DNA from: Ectocarpus siliculosus
Lineage: Eukaryota; Sar; Phaeophyceae; Ectocarpales; Ectocarpaceae
Length of the DNA stretch: 64,000 bases
Assembly (NCBI GenBank): GCA_000310025.1
Contig: FN649742.1
Location: 5,715,310-5,779,309 of the forward strand
Direction: 5' to 3'
Shown here: positions 1 to 13,915 of the stretch, piece by piece
How positions within the stretch are numbered: position 1 is the first letter of the stretch
How the letters are laid out: each line of letters begins with the position of its first letter
Position numbers and translations under genes: made by a program
The notes under the pieces: generated by a model
The model's input: the letters and a program-made list of their open reading frames with translations, nothing else
What the model was told of the DNA's origin: nothing
Database searches by the model: none

Positions 1-1678
1 CCCTCTCGGGCCGGGGTTTGAGGAAGAAATAAATGGGCTTCCGACGACGCCGACGTATGAGCCACTGGACACTGGACTCCATGGTCAATATGACTGGTGA
101 CTGGTGCTTTCGGAGTCGCCCTGAGGATTTCCCAGATAAAGTGACGCAACCTGCCGGTGTATATAAATTTAGAGAACGTTCGAATGACATATGTAATGTT
201 GCACGTCCCGACTCTTTGAACTTGTTGTCCCTAGGAATACATCGAGGGTAGGTGTGTCAGCATGCACCTAAAGCTTTGCCGCAGCAGGAGAAAGAAGACT
301 CTGTCGGGCCATTGGGCGGTTCAAACGCCGCTTCACGCTTTTTTATCTCTGCAAACCTTTTCAAGGGGCCCCGAAGACTGGGCAGCAGACGTAACATGTC
401 GCGGCGGGAAAGCGGTTCGCGTTGCAAGGTTGCGCTGTACCTGCTGTGCGTTGTACCTGCGTCCTGCGTAATAAGACAGAGGAGGGAGCCTGAGGGCACA
501 TGCAACACGGTTGCTGGACACAGACCAACCTCCTGAGACGAAGTGCGCCAGTCTTTGGCCACAATGACTCATCAACACATGGGCGATACGGTGAAACTCG
601 TTGGAGCTATGATGCGCCTTCGACACAACACCAAGTTCAAGGTGAACCCACATGTACCATCCTAACTGGCGCTCTGATGCTGCCATGTGTTGTGTGCTGT
701 GGTGATATCATGGAATTGGAACCGTTAAAACAGCACTCCTAGCCTTGACGACGGCGACTGTTGGGTCCCCGTGTTCTACATCAGTATGTCGCGCGTAAGC
801 ACTGATTTCCGTGCGTGTGCAGCAGGATGGATATCACACCGCATTCCTCAAGACACCACACACCCCACAGCTAGAGGTGCTGGATACGACTCCCGATAAT
901 GTACTGCAGTCCTCAGTATACCGTCGGCAACAACAGACTTTCTACCTTCTCCTGTGTGACACCGGCTGGTGCGTCAAACATATACTTCAGTACTATTCTG
1001 GAGCACAATCAAATATATACTTCAGTCTATAGGGGAGTAACCAAACGGTGTACAATACACTGGCGCACAGAGGATACGGGACGACAACAACAATAATTGA
1101 ACAACTACAGTCGTAGTGCAACTAGACCTTGCACGTTTTGCACATGCACGATTGGTAAAAGGAACGTCTTGGACACGCGCAACAGAGAGAGTTGCTCGGC
1201 CGCTCTTTCGTATGTACCTGAGCAATACAATACATTTCTTCATGACGATAGTTTTCACCTACAGATAACCAACCCGCCTTGCAGCGTTTGTCGATCTTGG
1301 TATGCCGTGAACGTGGAGGCGAATGCACAGGTGTTCGATCGATCTCGAATCTTTCAGTGATTGGATGGATTTATATTTCCTAGCACAGCTGCCGATGCCG
1401 AAAAGGATTGTTTGGGAGAGATCCCGTGTAGAGTTTCTCTGCCAGTCGGGTTTCGCACCCTCCCTCTTGGTCGTGGAGCGATCAATCCTTACAGTAGAAA
1501 GCGATCTTTCGCATACCTGTGCGATCGCCCGCACTAAGTGAGCATTCGAATTATTGGTTGTTGTGGCTTCATACGCCATGCGATGTGTGCATGTACTGCT
1601 GCAACACAAGCGCCTCAGTTTGGTGGTTGCAGTGTTCCTCACCTTCGACCATCTTTGTGTTCTGTAACGGCTCAACAG
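1..1678. other. No gene recognised; left flank of the NCA2-like gene
   Basis: I see no convincing coding exon here. Several open frames exist on both strands but none shows a recognisable domain or a splice-consistent continuation. An upstream 5' exon or the promoter of the NCA2-like gene may lie here, because the first supported NCA2 exon has no obvious initiating ATG of its own. A short dispersed repeat is present at 948-985. Confidence 0.5.
948..985 (+). repeat. Fragment of dispersed repeat (GGCTGGTGCGTC family)
   Basis: The sequence CTCCTGTGTGACACCGGCTG followed by GTGCGTC recurs with few changes at about 12924 and 57909. The two longer copies share about 90 bp; only the first part is recognisable here. 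Family unknown. Confidence 0.55.
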
Positions 1679-4600
1679 GGAGGAGGGCTAGATTTGGGCG
1701 AAGCACCCAGCTCGGTGGCGTCACCAAAGGAGCACCTAGAATTCCTCCGGCTGTTCCGAGACCAGATGCGCCAGCGTCAGGAGGAAGGGGAAGAACACCC
1801 TCACCACGGCGCGGAGGTTTGTGCATTTCCAACCCATCCCCGTGTTTCCTGCAGGTTAATCCCCGCTCGCATCGACGGTCTTCTACGGCGATACTTGGTG
1901 TTGGTATTTTCAACTTGACGGGTTCGTGTGGGATGAAACCGTATGTTTTTCGCTTGACAGCCCACGAATACCCGATAAGCTCTTGTCTAAGTACACATCA
2001 GCTACTCGTGTAAGCATATGCTTGATTCTCCATGGCGTAAAGTTGGCGATTTCCGTCAAAACATGACAGACATTCTGTTCTTCTGGCAAGCATGTGTCCT
2101 AACCCGTGCCTGCCATAAGTAGAGTGTAGCGGCAACACCATTCACCATGACGTTGTCGTCTTACAATTCCGCCTGGCTCTGTTTTCGTCTGTGCACATGT
2201 CGTTTGGTGGGGCCTGTTGTTGGGTAGATGGCCGGGGATGAAGACATGCTGGCGGCTAACTTCGCGGAAGCCCAGGTATGCACCGCGAGCTCTCCATGTT
2301 TCCAGGGGGATAACGTCCCGAAAACGCGGCCGTTTCGACGGATGACCTACCGTATTGAGTGATTTTCAGATGATGGAAGAGGTCCTCTAGCGTGTCACGA
2401 CAACTATAGTGCGGAAAGTTGTCATGGGAATCATTGAAGGACTGGGCGTTACTCGATGGACCTCTGACCGGAACGCCTTCGCGAGAAAGTTAGTATATGA
2501 GGAAATACAACAGTGCGGGGGTACGCAGACCGTATCCCCGACCATATAACCCTAACCCAACTTCCTCGATGCATGCTTTAAGCAATATGTTTACTTCAGA
2601 TAATAGAACAACTCTCCGAAGGCTACTGCGCTGACCCCGGCACCCCTCCTCCGGTGGGTGTCCTGCCGCCACGTGTTACGCATGATCCTAACCGAAGATC
2701 CGGGCTCTGGTGAACAACGAGCTCGAGGCATGCCTTGTGCTCCACGAGAGCAAGGAGTTCTGGCAGCATCGCCTCGATCGACCGGGCGCGAACATCCTCA
2801 ACTGGATAGAGATGGGTGGGTCCCGCTGTTCTCTGGTTTCAGCGGTGCACACCTTTGCGTTTTGTTTGATGCCGTGCCCGCTACGGTAAATGTCACGCGT
2901 GCACTAGCCAGGTTGACGGTAGCCGTGGTTATCGTTAGTCGCGCTGCTGGAGTATACAGGTGTTCGCTTGGTGTGTTGTAGGAACTGCTGTCGTAACTGA
3001 GGCCCTTCATCAGATTTCGCGGTCAGCTCGGCTCGGCGTGATGGACGCCATGGAACCAAGTTGCTTTGACGGATCCTCGCGCGTAACGTCGAACCGCGGG
3101 AAAATAGCACGACCTGCCGTGCTGTAGACTACTTGTTTGGGGGTGCTGTGTTGGACCCTCAACGCATGTATGCCTATGAAGGGATTGACTGCAGTTTTTA
3201 GGTCACTCGCGAACACTCTTGTGCGGTAATCGGAAGTGTGCTCCGTTTGTGTGGCGTCGTTTAATTGAGACATGAGACATGAGAGTTACGCTGCGTTCAT
3301 GGTATTTTTCAGCACCAATTGTTGGAAGAGCGTCGATAAGCGGTAGCAGTAGCGGTAGAGGTCTTGTACAACGCCCAATGGTTGGGCGTTGTTAACATGT
3401 GCTTTCTCCTCTGGTACAGCAGTAGAACGCTGTCTCGTTCAGTAGCTCTGGTCCCTGGAACGATGTCCGACTCATGTCCGACGCTACGCTTTCAGAGTGG
3501 GTAGCAGCAGCCTACCCTATACAGTATCACGCAAGACGCATTCCCCGGTAAACGAGTGTTGGCTGTTAAACACATCATCACCGGGTAGCTGCTGTTTGGG
3601 GGGGGCTACTATCTTATGTCGCCTTACAACTCGATCTTAGAGGTAGTTTTTTTAGTTTAGGCTCATGATGACCTGTAAAAATCTTACCACCGCCTGTAGT
3701 ATTGTGTGTGTGGGGTGTTATCTCTACTCTTCTAATGTACCTGCCGTATGTACACTATCTTGTGTGTAATTATGAGATGGTATCTCGTTGTTGAAAAAGT
3801 GATTCCTGCATTTGCACTCACTGTCATGTGAGGTAGAATTCTTACTGTTCTTTGAACCGCATCAAGACAAGCCATCTTTTTTTCGCTGCTGCCCGTTGTT
3901 CTCTTAATGGTGCTTCGGCGCTCGATTCGCCGATTTATCTTTGTGTAAGGTCCGTGGACTTGGAAGACTCACACTACTCGGGATTGCTGCGAGTACTATC
4001 TGGGGAGTCTCAGCCGCTGCAAGCGTCTCCTCAGAAACAAAATCGTAAGTGATGAGCAGCAACTACAGCAATCGACATTTGCTGGACACCTTCCTTGTTT
4101 TCATGTCGTGGTAGCGAACGGGCGCAACACGCGAACGCCCTGTCTGTAGCTGAGACAACCCAAGACATGTGTACCATCATTGACAACAAGCATCACACAG
4201 CTTGTACGTTTTTGGCTGCGGTATGTATGATTTGCGTGTTACCGCTCCTAATTTCTCCTAAACTCAATTTCCCATCCCCGCTGTCTGCCTGCATGTTCAA
4301 TGATGTATCGGCTGCCATGCAGCTGAGTGCGGGATCGCTACAACTTCACCTGACACAGATGAAGCAGGTGGGTTTTGTGGACGTATCAACCGACCGTGTT
4401 TTATCGTGGGCTACAACGTGAAAGCTACAACCACTTTGACTCGCCTCCATCATTCACTGTGACATAAAATTGCGCCCGAGTTTTTGTTGTCTGCCCACTC
4501 TTGGCGTGTGACGATGAGCTCTCGTTGCGCTTCTGCAGCTGTTTGAACTTCCAAGCCCGTTTCCAGAGGCTGTTGTAGCTGTAAAAGCAGTTTGTCGTTT

Positions 4601-7600
4601 GTGTGTGGCCTGTTTCCGTCTCTGTGCAGGCCTACATGGAAGGCACGTTGAGCGAGTGGACGGCAGCAGCGTTGGTGTTGATCCAACGTACCCTAGAACC
4701 CTCCACCGACGGAATAACCCCGGTGAATAGCACCACCAGCGGAGGCAGCAGCACCAGCCGCAGACGGAGCCGCAGTAGCCACCCCCGCCGCTCGCTGGCA
4801 TCGGCGTTGACATCAAGAGATTGCAGCCCCACACATAGGAACGGTATATGGCGTAGGGTCAGGAGCGATGGGTCTAGTGTTGCGAAAAACACAAGGGGTC
4901 AGTCTGTGCTGCGGCGAGTGTTGAGCTTGGGCCGACGAGACCGACACGCTCAAGAGTTCGCTCAAGGTGGGAGCGGAGACGGAGATGACGGTCAATCTGA
5001 AGGCGGTCAACAGCAGGTGGAAAGCAGTCAAGGAGAAGAAGATGCTACTGAAGAAGGAGATGCGACGAAGGCCCACAATTGCCTGAAGAAGGGTGGAGAC
5101 AAACCTGCTGCTTTCAGAACCAGCATCGAGGGCACCTCGGACGGTAGCAACCGCGATCCCGCGGGACCCCCTTCACCTGTACCTCCAGGCCCGGAAGAGG
5201 AGGAGGCTGGACTGGCGAGGGCGGACTTCGCCGATCTTCTAAGAGATGCTCAAGAGGGGGTTGAGGCGGGTATCGGGGCAGGGCAAGAGGGGGACATCAT
5301 CAGAGCCTTGTTGAGAACATCGGAGGAGCTAGTCGCTACGGTCGAGACGCAGCAGAAGGCGAGCAAAACAGGCGTGATGTCAGCGAACTGACGGGCGAGA
5401 AAGATATACATGTTCCGGCTTGCAGGCAACGGTTCATGTGTCTGCAAAGGTTGTAGGAGCGTATCTATTGGGTCGCGTGCTTAGTCCCACGGTTTGCACG
5501 TTTGGCGATTATGCATAGGTATCTGCGTTGCAAATTGAACTGCTGCAAGTAACCAAGTTCCGGCTTTCCTGGTGTCGAGATAATCAAATCGCCTTCCTGC
5601 CGTCTCTTTTTGTCTCTGCCGCCTCCCCCACGTGTATGGAGCACTTTAGTCACAAAAGCCACACACCATGTGGTATGCATAGCCGACAACACCAGAGCTC
5701 TTGGGTAGAGCTCCAGTTATCTCGTCACAGAGATGCTGCCGTGATGTCGCCGTATCGAGACGAAACCCAACACGGTATTGTGTACCGTGCCAAACCGACT
5801 CAATCGAATCGACCTCGCTGTCGTTGTTTCAATGCACGTGTAACCCCCTTTTGTGTCTACAGAACAGGATTCCTCTGCTGCTGGGAAGATTTGCGGCTCC
5901 GTCAAGGATAAGACGGAACTGGATGTTCATTGCTGTGGCTACTCCTGCGGCGTTGGTGGCCATGTTCTACATGTACAGGAATAGGTAAGAGCCCGAACCC
6001 CCCGCTTATGGGGGCGACCCTGTGGTTGGGTGGGCGCGTGACGTTCCCTATCTGCAGGTGGTTGCACGATGAAGGGCTTCAACGATGGAGACAGGCGAAC
6101 AGCAGTGCAATCGTTGAGAAAAGGGAAAGAGAAATAGAAAGAGATCTCCTGCCTCACCTTGTTGGACGTCGACGAGAGTCAGAAGAGTGGGTGAGTCAGC
6201 CGGCTCCTACGCCGGTGGTCCGCAGCAGTCGAACAACAATGTACGACAAGGAGTGTCTGAGTGGGACCACAAACAGGCGCTGGACGCCTCATCCAAACCC
6301 AATACTCAAATTTAACTATCAACGGCTACGAGCAAGCACACAACAGTAAACCAACTAATCCAAACTTGGGCACGAAAATGGATTACGGTGCTATCCCGGA
6401 AATATTGTTGAACTTTGCGTGCAATCGATCATTGCCGTGGTCCCTACCGCGAAGCCCACGAGGACAACGAGTAGGACGAAGCAGTTCGTGTAACCAATTA
6501 AATTGCATGTGGAGACATCGCGTACACCCTTCTAGAACGCTCTGACGTCGATGGTGTTGAAACAGTTCTGACGCTAGCATACAAACGACGAATCTCAGAA
6601 AGAAGCATTAGCACCCTTTTATCACGTGGTTCTCGAGCCGGGCGGTATATGCGCTTATGAAACGCCATGTGTCGTGTTATTGCCCTTTTGATGACGTTGC
6701 AAACAGGAGCTGGATTCAAAGGTCCNNNNNNNNNNNNNNNNNNNNNNNNNNNNNNNNNNNNNNNNNNNNNNNNNNNNNNNNNNNNNNNNNNNNNNNNNNN
6801 NNNNNNNNNNNNNNNNNNNNNNNNNTTTTGGCAGTTTGTGCGCGAGCACATATCGGAACCCTTCTGGGGCATCTACAACGAGCTCGTGCACAATCAGCCC
6901 TTGACGCTGACGGACGCCAATGCCTTAGCCGACAGCTCATTCAGGTGCCGTGACTTTGTGCATCCCACTCTACGTGTACAGCACTGCTGTACGACAATGG
7001 TGTCGTGTCGGTTTGCATCTTGTGGCATTGCTGTGGACAGTGGAGTTTATTCTTCTACTCGAGAGTAACAAGCGAAGCGCCCTAGGAACCACGAATTATC
7101 CAAACCTAGGCTAGGTCGTCCCTGTTGTTTCGATGGTTCTCGATGATGGAGAAAGTTGAGCTGTAGCTAGCTATCTCCACGTCGATGTCGGAGCAGTGAA
7201 ACCACAATGCATGCATGCCTTCTTTGGCTTGACATCTCCTTCGTTTGTCCAAACTCATGGATGTACGCGTTGCTTGACTCGTTCGATATTCGGAGGGCAT
7301 CAATGTACGTACGTACGATCCTTTTCAGTCGACTAACTATTATACCGGTGTTCGAAAGCCGTCAACACTCGTTTGAACCGAGATCACGCCAAATCGAAGC
7401 TGGACATGAACACATTGGTGGATAGGATGATATTTTGTTGGCGGCCGTTGCTGTCCTTTCTTCTATGGTGTGTGGCACCAACCTTTCACCTTAATTCCTT
7501 GCGGGTGCCTTGTACTTGTGAACGTTGAATGGTACGTTTTGTGGATTCGATCCCTTCCTCGCAAAAAAAGGGCGACATTAGAATAGAAGCACTTAAAATC

Positions 7601-10600
7601 GACCCGCGATCGATCGATCCCTCCGCTTTATCCTCCTCGCCACCCGTTCTCTGTGCCGCATTCTAACACACGACCCGGCATGCCATGGCCAAATGACACC
7701 TGGTACACTTTGACAGCCTCCAGCGGATGTTGGAAGCCTTCATCAAGGATACAAAACCCAACCTTTCAGAGGGAGAGGTATGTGGCTCATTTTTTAGGTC
7801 TATGTCAACAAAATTTAAGTTGACATCGCTTGAACGGAACCAGCGCTAGATCAGGAAGTACTGCTGTGGCACTTTACTGTATTGTCGGGTTGCGTTGGGC
7901 CCTAGAAACCTTCACGAACCCTTTAGATGAGGAGGTTGATGCGGAGTGACCTTTTACTAGGCAAGGATCCCACTTCCCGACCGTCTGTCGAGGACGATTC
8001 CCTGTTTTCACAATTCGTTCATGTTCGGAACGGATTCGCGTCTGACACTGCCACATTTGTCGGTCACCAAGGTTAAGAAAATGGCGAGAACGGGAGACAT
8101 GAGTGTTGTGAGCCGTGAGTACGAGAGGAGCATTATCAACGCCTGGAAGAACTTCGTCGCGGGAGACATCGTGCGAATGGTGAGTTACCTCGCGCTCTTT
8201 CACACTTTAACTCTTCGATTCCGTTTGGCTCCCTTGGCGTCTTGCTGTCGGAGGGAGACTGGATACACGCTGCTGCCCGTTGGGCCGCGCTTTTTGTGCT
8301 CCGGTTTGGCGCGTGTGTTTTGACCGGTGCCGACTTGAACGCTGAATCTGGTGCCATTGGTCTTGCCGCAAAGTTGAGGTCGACGAAGCGTGAAGGTATG
8401 TGTCAAGGAGCAACGTGCGTGTTTCAGGCACTTGCCACAACAGTAGACCACAAGGCCACCTTCCCGCTGATAGAGGTGTACTTGGAAGTACGCGGGTTAG
8501 AAAGACATCCGAAACACCCACCTTCCCAAGACGATCGATCGTCGGCCATGGCCAAGACGGCGTATCTCGAAACGAGTCCTCGGGAGGGAGAGTTTTTTCC
8601 CGGGATACAATCCGAACACCTCTCGGACAATACACCCTGCCCGCCCTTGATGACTGTTGTAGACGACGATATGATTCTTGCCATGCCTGTGTTGCGGTGG
8701 TACCATCAGCAGCCACTGGGGATGAGACAGCGCCGAAATAGTGACGCCTTTGGGCAGCAAATGTACCTCAGGGCGTACACGAAGAGTAACATCTTCATGA
8801 GGCATCACGCGCGATGTTTTGGCATCGTGCGTTTTGAATTTTGGCTCATGCCATTCAACGAGGGTCGGCAGGGGGAGTTAGCTGGCTAATGCTTTCAGCT
8901 CGTAAGGAAACACGCGCCCTCCTCTGTTTCGGCTGGCGCGTTCCCTCCAGATGTTGATACAGGTCCAGTTCATCAAACGAGAGCTGCTGATCGCGACGAC
9001 GGCCATCGGGCAGCTGGCAAGGGAGAACGAACTGAACCTCAGGATGATGGCCACTGTCCCTGCCTTCCTCTTGGCCTGGGGATCCTACAGGGCAGGTGTG
9101 ATAACTGCCGCCAGCATTTCACCACTGACCTCAGCACAAAACAGGCGACACGGAGAATGACAGATACTCTGCGTTACAAAGGTTTGATGTTCAATGCAAA
9201 ATCTGTAGAGGGCATCATGACATGATGGAGCAGCGACCTGCGCGCTGACACTCCCACGTGTGTTATTGGGGCCGTGCTGGCGGACGCTCCAGCTTCTCCC
9301 CGAGATGTCCGCCAATCTGGGTCCAAATCTGGGTTCATGCCGCCGTTCACAATCCATTGATGTACGCGTCGTCACAGACCAAATCCCTCAAACTGCTGGT
9401 CGGCCCAGTTCACTAGTGGTGTGAGCTACTGCTGTACACCTGCAGTCGAGGAGATTGGGCCTGTGACGGTGCGTAGAGGAGCGGTGGATTGCGAATTGAA
9501 TCGACCCAGATTTTGACCCAGATATTGCGGACATTTTGGATCGCAGCTGCAGCTTTCGACACAGATCTGGGTGTGCCAATACGCAGGTCACGTTCCATAA
9601 TGTCCTTTTCTGATTTCCATTGAACATCAACCCTTCAGAGCCTGAATATCGTTTTCGATAATTTCGGCCTCCTACTGTTTGGTCAGAAACTGATTTTGTC
9701 GTCACCCCCGTGTGCCTTCTTGGAAGTGCTTATGAGGGCTCCGTGACTACATTGGTCCGCCATGGTTGTTGTCCCCTCCCCTTCCTTTCCCGGGACACCT
9801 CGCCTCCTATCGCAAGCCCGTCATTGATGTCCTTGGCGTATTTCCTGACCTTGCGTGGCGTGATGCGCTCGTTCGCAGTGAGGCCCGCATACTACTGGCT
9901 CAAGTCTGAGAAGTCGCGCGAGTCGACGTTCACGGCGATGTGCACCATTGTGCTGGCCATGGAAAGACTTCTCAACCTCCGACACCGGGAAGGGACGTGG
10001 TGAGAGTGAGGGTCGAAAATAATAGTGAGGTTTATGATGGAATGCAGCAAAACACGCCATTTGCTCTACAACTGCTCATCATGCACGTCGTTTGTACTAC
10101 CTGGTATCTCATGAGACCGTTGTTCGTGGCTTGTACGACAGGCGTTTAATTCTGCGGACGCACAGGCCGTAGTGGTACACTGCCGTACCACACGTTCTAT
10201 TTGCGTCTAGTGGCTTGTCCATCGCACTATGACGAACCATCCTCTCCGAAGAGCCCTCGTAGTTCGGTGTTCGACGGGGTATCCTTCCTCCGTGTCCGTG
10301 TACCCTACCAAGAACCCCCCTCGGAGCAAATGGTTCTGCTTTGGTGCTTCCCCTGCACCGAAAAAGAAAAAATATTCAGCAAGGCATTGGATCTTGGCTC
10401 CACCTTTCCGCTGGATCTCTGCGCGTTGTACTCCATCACTGCGTTCGTTAGGCTACAACTCGCCGCTGATCATCCGGTAGCCGCGGATGAGAAGAAGGCA
10501 GAAGGGGAGGTAGGGCTGCCGCGCAGGCGTGGTAGTCTGTTGAAGCCGCTCGGCCACTCGGACAACTGCACCAGACAGGTCGTCGTGTCTGCCGGGCGTG

Positions 10601-11181
10601 GCCAGGGTCTGATGGCTGTACGAGTGTTGGATGAGCTCGACTTGGGCAAGTTGATGATGCTCGTGCATCAGGTGGGACGCGACACATACGTAGGAATGTA
10701 CCTATACGGTTGGCTCGTTTGGAACCATGTAGAACGTTTCATATGTGCTCCCATACATGTAAGCCATGTGTAAGTTGCACAACCAACGGCAATCGGTTTT
10801 GGCGCGTTTGGGTTGGTGTCACCGTCAGGTTGAGGTGTGAGCGGGTTCTGAACCTCTTCAATACTCAGTAACGAAATACTCCGGGTCGGTTCAGCCGTAC
10901 CCCCTCTCGGGGGACCGGTTCTAAACACACGCACGCTGACGCGCACGTGACGTGCCGTCACGCCCGCCTAACGTATTCGGTGCTATCGCTGTGACTTCTG
11001 TTTTCAGGTCCTGAGACTGATTCGGTCAGGACCTCGACGATTCCCACGAAGAGACCTCGTCAACTTGCACGAGGACTTGGCTGAGCTGGTCGGGGAGAGG
11101 GGTTTGGTGTCCGTGGGCCAGCAGCTCCAGATCGTGCAGCGGGTGCAGCGCTCCTACAAGTTCCTCCTGCCGCGCCGTTGA
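1679..11181 (+). CDS. NCA2: NCA2-family mitochondrial protein (nuclear control of ATPase protein 2-like)
   Basis: I infer 15 exons: 1679-1816, 2228-2275, 2698-2815, 3950-4044, 4323-4367, 4630-about 5340, 5863-5984, 6058-6190, 6835-6944, 7717-7777, 8072-8179, 8951-9095, 9879-9999, 10527-10671 and 11008-11181 (TGA). All phases agree and the sum is 758 codons including the stop. Family hallmarks appear in order: a membrane segment after RRNWMFIAVATPAAL (exon 7), VREHISEPFWGIYNEL (exon 9), LQRMLEAFIKDTKP (exon 10), MLIQVQFIKREL then LRMMATVPAFLLAW (exon 12), and a C-terminal helical region with NLHEDLAEL (exon 15). In yeast, NCA2 acts in mitochondria on expression of the Atp6/Atp8 ATP synthase subunits; the plant homologue is a mitochondrial membrane protein. 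Exon 6 carries a long Ser/Glu/Gly-rich insertion and its 3' end is uncertain (weak donor). Exons 1-2 are the least certain, and the true start may be further upstream. Exon 9 abuts the 6726-6825 gap. Confidence 0.85.
6726..6825. other. Assembly gap (100 N)
   Basis: Exactly 100 unknown bases lie in the intron before NCA2-like exon 9. The exon may begin inside the gap rather than at 6835. A stop-free TTTTGGCAG precedes the alternative acceptor, so the frame is kept either way. Confidence 1.
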
Positions 11182-11490
11182 CGGGTTGCAACAGGAGCAG
11201 AAGAAGTTTTCCGCTCCCTCGGTGAAAGTCAACGGTGGCAACGAATGACACAACATCGTTTTGTTTACCAGGTGGCAGCTGGCCTTGTCGGCTCCTCGGC
11301 CGGAGATCGCCTCTGCCAATGGCAACCTGGTAGCTGAGCGTACCGTGTGTAGTCTACAGCGCTGAAGCATTTTTCCACCCGTACTTGTGCTTGTCTGGGA
11401 TGTTGCTCTTATGCGTGTGTACGGCGAAGACTGCTGTAGTTTTTATTCACCTGTAGCCTGCTTGTGTCAGTCCACCTTTTTTTTTTTTTT

Positions 11491-11630
11491 CTTAATATGA
11501 CACAACGAATCCATCTCTATCATAGAAAAGAGTCGAGACTAGCAATGAATTCATAGCGTCGGAAAAAGCTACCTGTATGTCTAGGATTTCCCAGACAGCA
11601 TATAGGGACATCTCCCCTGCGGGTAACAGG
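11491..11630 (-). repeat. Retroposon with poly-A tail, copy 1
   Basis: Read on the minus strand, this segment runs from CCTGTTACCCGCAGGGGAGA to GTGTCATATTAAG and then into an A-run (the T-run at about 11477-11490 on the plus strand). A very similar segment lies in plus orientation at 22808-22953. The A-tail at the same relative end of both copies indicates retroposition. There is no coding capacity and the family is unknown. Confidence 0.8.
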
Positions 11631-12923
11631 CTCAACAAAACAGTTTGGTAGCTGTCTTGTGTGTCTCATATATGTTATGTTGGGAAGGTGCAGAAGAAAG
11701 GTGTTGGGTACTGTTGGGTGTCGGGCGTTTTGTGTGTGGCACCCTGTTAGTCGTAGGGCATGCAATCTCCCTCAGTTTTCAAACGTATTTTCAGTGCGGT
11801 ACGCATATGTTCGGAGTATGCGTATGTGCGGACACATTTCGGAGTATGTGCGTCACCATTTTCTTACCGTTTTGTGTAACTTCATGTCGTTAAGTGTGCA
11901 AAGGGCGCGGGAGAACATTCTCTCATCATTGCATCCTGACGTGGTCGCCGATAGAGGCGTGTGGTTGAGGTTTCATCACCGACATGTGGGTGGGTGTTAA
12001 ATGCAGTGGGTATGTTTACCTCTCTCGCCCGTGTGTAGGCAGAAGGTGTTTTGTTTTTCTGTGCTTGTAAACGTAGACGGCACGCCACGCTACTTCCCGT
12101 CCGATCGCGTCTTCGAGAAAGGAAACGAAGGTTGGGTTTGGTAGTGTCCTATGGGGTAGCCCAGGGCCATTGCGACTGAAAGGCCAAAGGGTTTGCGCAC
12201 GGCTTCCTGAAAAATACTGGTGTAAATAAGCCAAACGCCTTTCTTTCCTTTCCCAGATATGTACCATTTCCTGTAAGAGTGTTGACTGCCCGCGGGTGCT
12301 TCACGGGATGATGCTGCTGGCCTGGTAGAATTTCAACTCGATGATGGCGTCCAGGAAGCACCTGTATCGTCCTTCACCCTAGGAGCGCAAGGAGCATCAC
12401 GACCAGACACAGGTGCCCGCCGTGGCTCCGCTTTTCATTACGACTTCCACCAAGCTTGCACATACGGGATCATGCCCAGGGAAAGCAATGGCCAATCCAC
12501 CAACACATTAGACCCATCAACGCATCCTAATGCCACGATCCAAGCCCCACACCCCTGACTGAATACTGACGCTCCTCTGACCAAAGTCGCCATTGTCATA
12601 TCTCGAACCAATTTCCTCGTATACCACCCGCGGAAACGCGCGTACCAACGTCAGACACTACCGCACTGCCTTACAATTGCCCACGTCCCTACTGACACGT
12701 TAGAATGAACTGTGTCTACGCGAAGAAACGCGTGCCGTGGGAGGGAAGTAACGTGATTTGCACCATCTTGGGGACCGGACTGTTAAAACTTCATTTGAAT
12801 TCCAAGGAGAAACAGGTTGGAACCATGGTGCGCCACGTGCTCTGTAATGGCAAAATCACAGCACACAACCAAGCACAAGAACCAGCTGTTGCCGACTTCT
12901 TTTTGCATTCTAAAGAGAAAAAA

Positions 12924-13007
12924 CTCCTGTGTAGCTCTGGCTGGTGCGTCCTACATAAAAGAAACCGAAAGGTGAAAAAGTCGGACGTCCGGAATAACTG
13001 GATGACC
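12924..13007 (+). repeat. Dispersed repeat, GGCTGGTGCGTC family
   Basis: About 85 bp starting CTCCTGTGTAGCTCTGGCTG and ending near TCGGACGTCCGGAATAACTG. It aligns along most of its length with 57909-57998; only the first part is found at 948-985. Confidence 0.6.
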
Positions 13008-13915
13008 ACACACACAAACGTGCCAACACTTGATGACGGAATTACGTTTTAATTTTTACAGAGAATTTAGGGAGCGTCAACAAAATGTCCTACTCACGAG
13101 TACCCACCACACCGACGACACCACAACTCACAGCACCACTTGCAACGAAACTTAAGCACTATGCATACCTTCTCTGAACGCCTTGATTCGGACACAACCG
13201 TCACGTGTCCGTCGTCCTTTTAATACCCTGCACCCCAAAAAAATGTTGTCGACAATGGTGACAATATTTCCTGCGCACCCCTCCACACAGACACCGCAGA
13301 CGTGTGTCGCAGAGAGGAAGAGGGAGATGACCTTGATTCACAGAGGACCAAGCGCACGAAGGAAAGGAAGGAGGAACGAAAAACAAACGCATGCCGATCG
13401 GTTCTTGACTCGCTTTGAATGCGTCCACACGGGTGCACTCGTGTTTCAACATCCCTGCCCTCCACAAGCTGTTAATTCGGGAGTAGAGGGTCATCACGGA
13501 GCGAACTGGTCTCAAGTTATTTTCCAAACCGCCCACACCAATCGGTCGGTGTCCATGCCAGACGAGCAGTTATTTTGGGAACTGGCCCAGGATATCCGTC
13601 TACGACCTGGCCACAAACAGTATGCCACAAAAGCGCGACATACAGGACGAAACAGTGAGATCTACTAGCGGAATCTCGCAAGCCCAAAGGGAAGCACGCA
13701 GAAGTACAAGGTGCCATGCCGGAAAGCAATCGCAGCACGACACCCCAAGAGCGATGGGCATCAATGAGAACAAGAAGCTAGGAGCAACAAGGTCTGCAGT
13801 GCTGCGATGCAGCGTATAGCAGTGACCACTTGCGTCCTACATGGCACAGAGATCACTCAAACCCAACAAAACGATTCAGCAACATAAAACCTCACCAACT
13901 TACGTACCATGATTG

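Larger units (their letters stand above)
11182..13915. other. Intergenic region between NCA2-like and TBP genes
   Basis: No gene recognised. It contains a poly-A retroposon copy in minus orientation (11491-11630, with a T-run to its left), and a copy of the GGCTGGTGCGTC repeat (12924-13007). The NCA2-like gene (+) and TBP (-) converge on this interval, so it should hold both transcript ends. Confidence 0.6.

Noticed and set aside
8242-8889. 215-codon plus-strand frame
   Set aside because: It lies wholly inside the intron between two phase-matched NCA2-like exons (8179 and 8951), has no recognisable domain and no splice support.
10201-10773. 190-codon plus-strand frame taken as one gene
   Set aside because: Only 10527-10671 fits as an exon (phase 2 in, phase 0 out) of the NCA2-like gene; the rest is intron.
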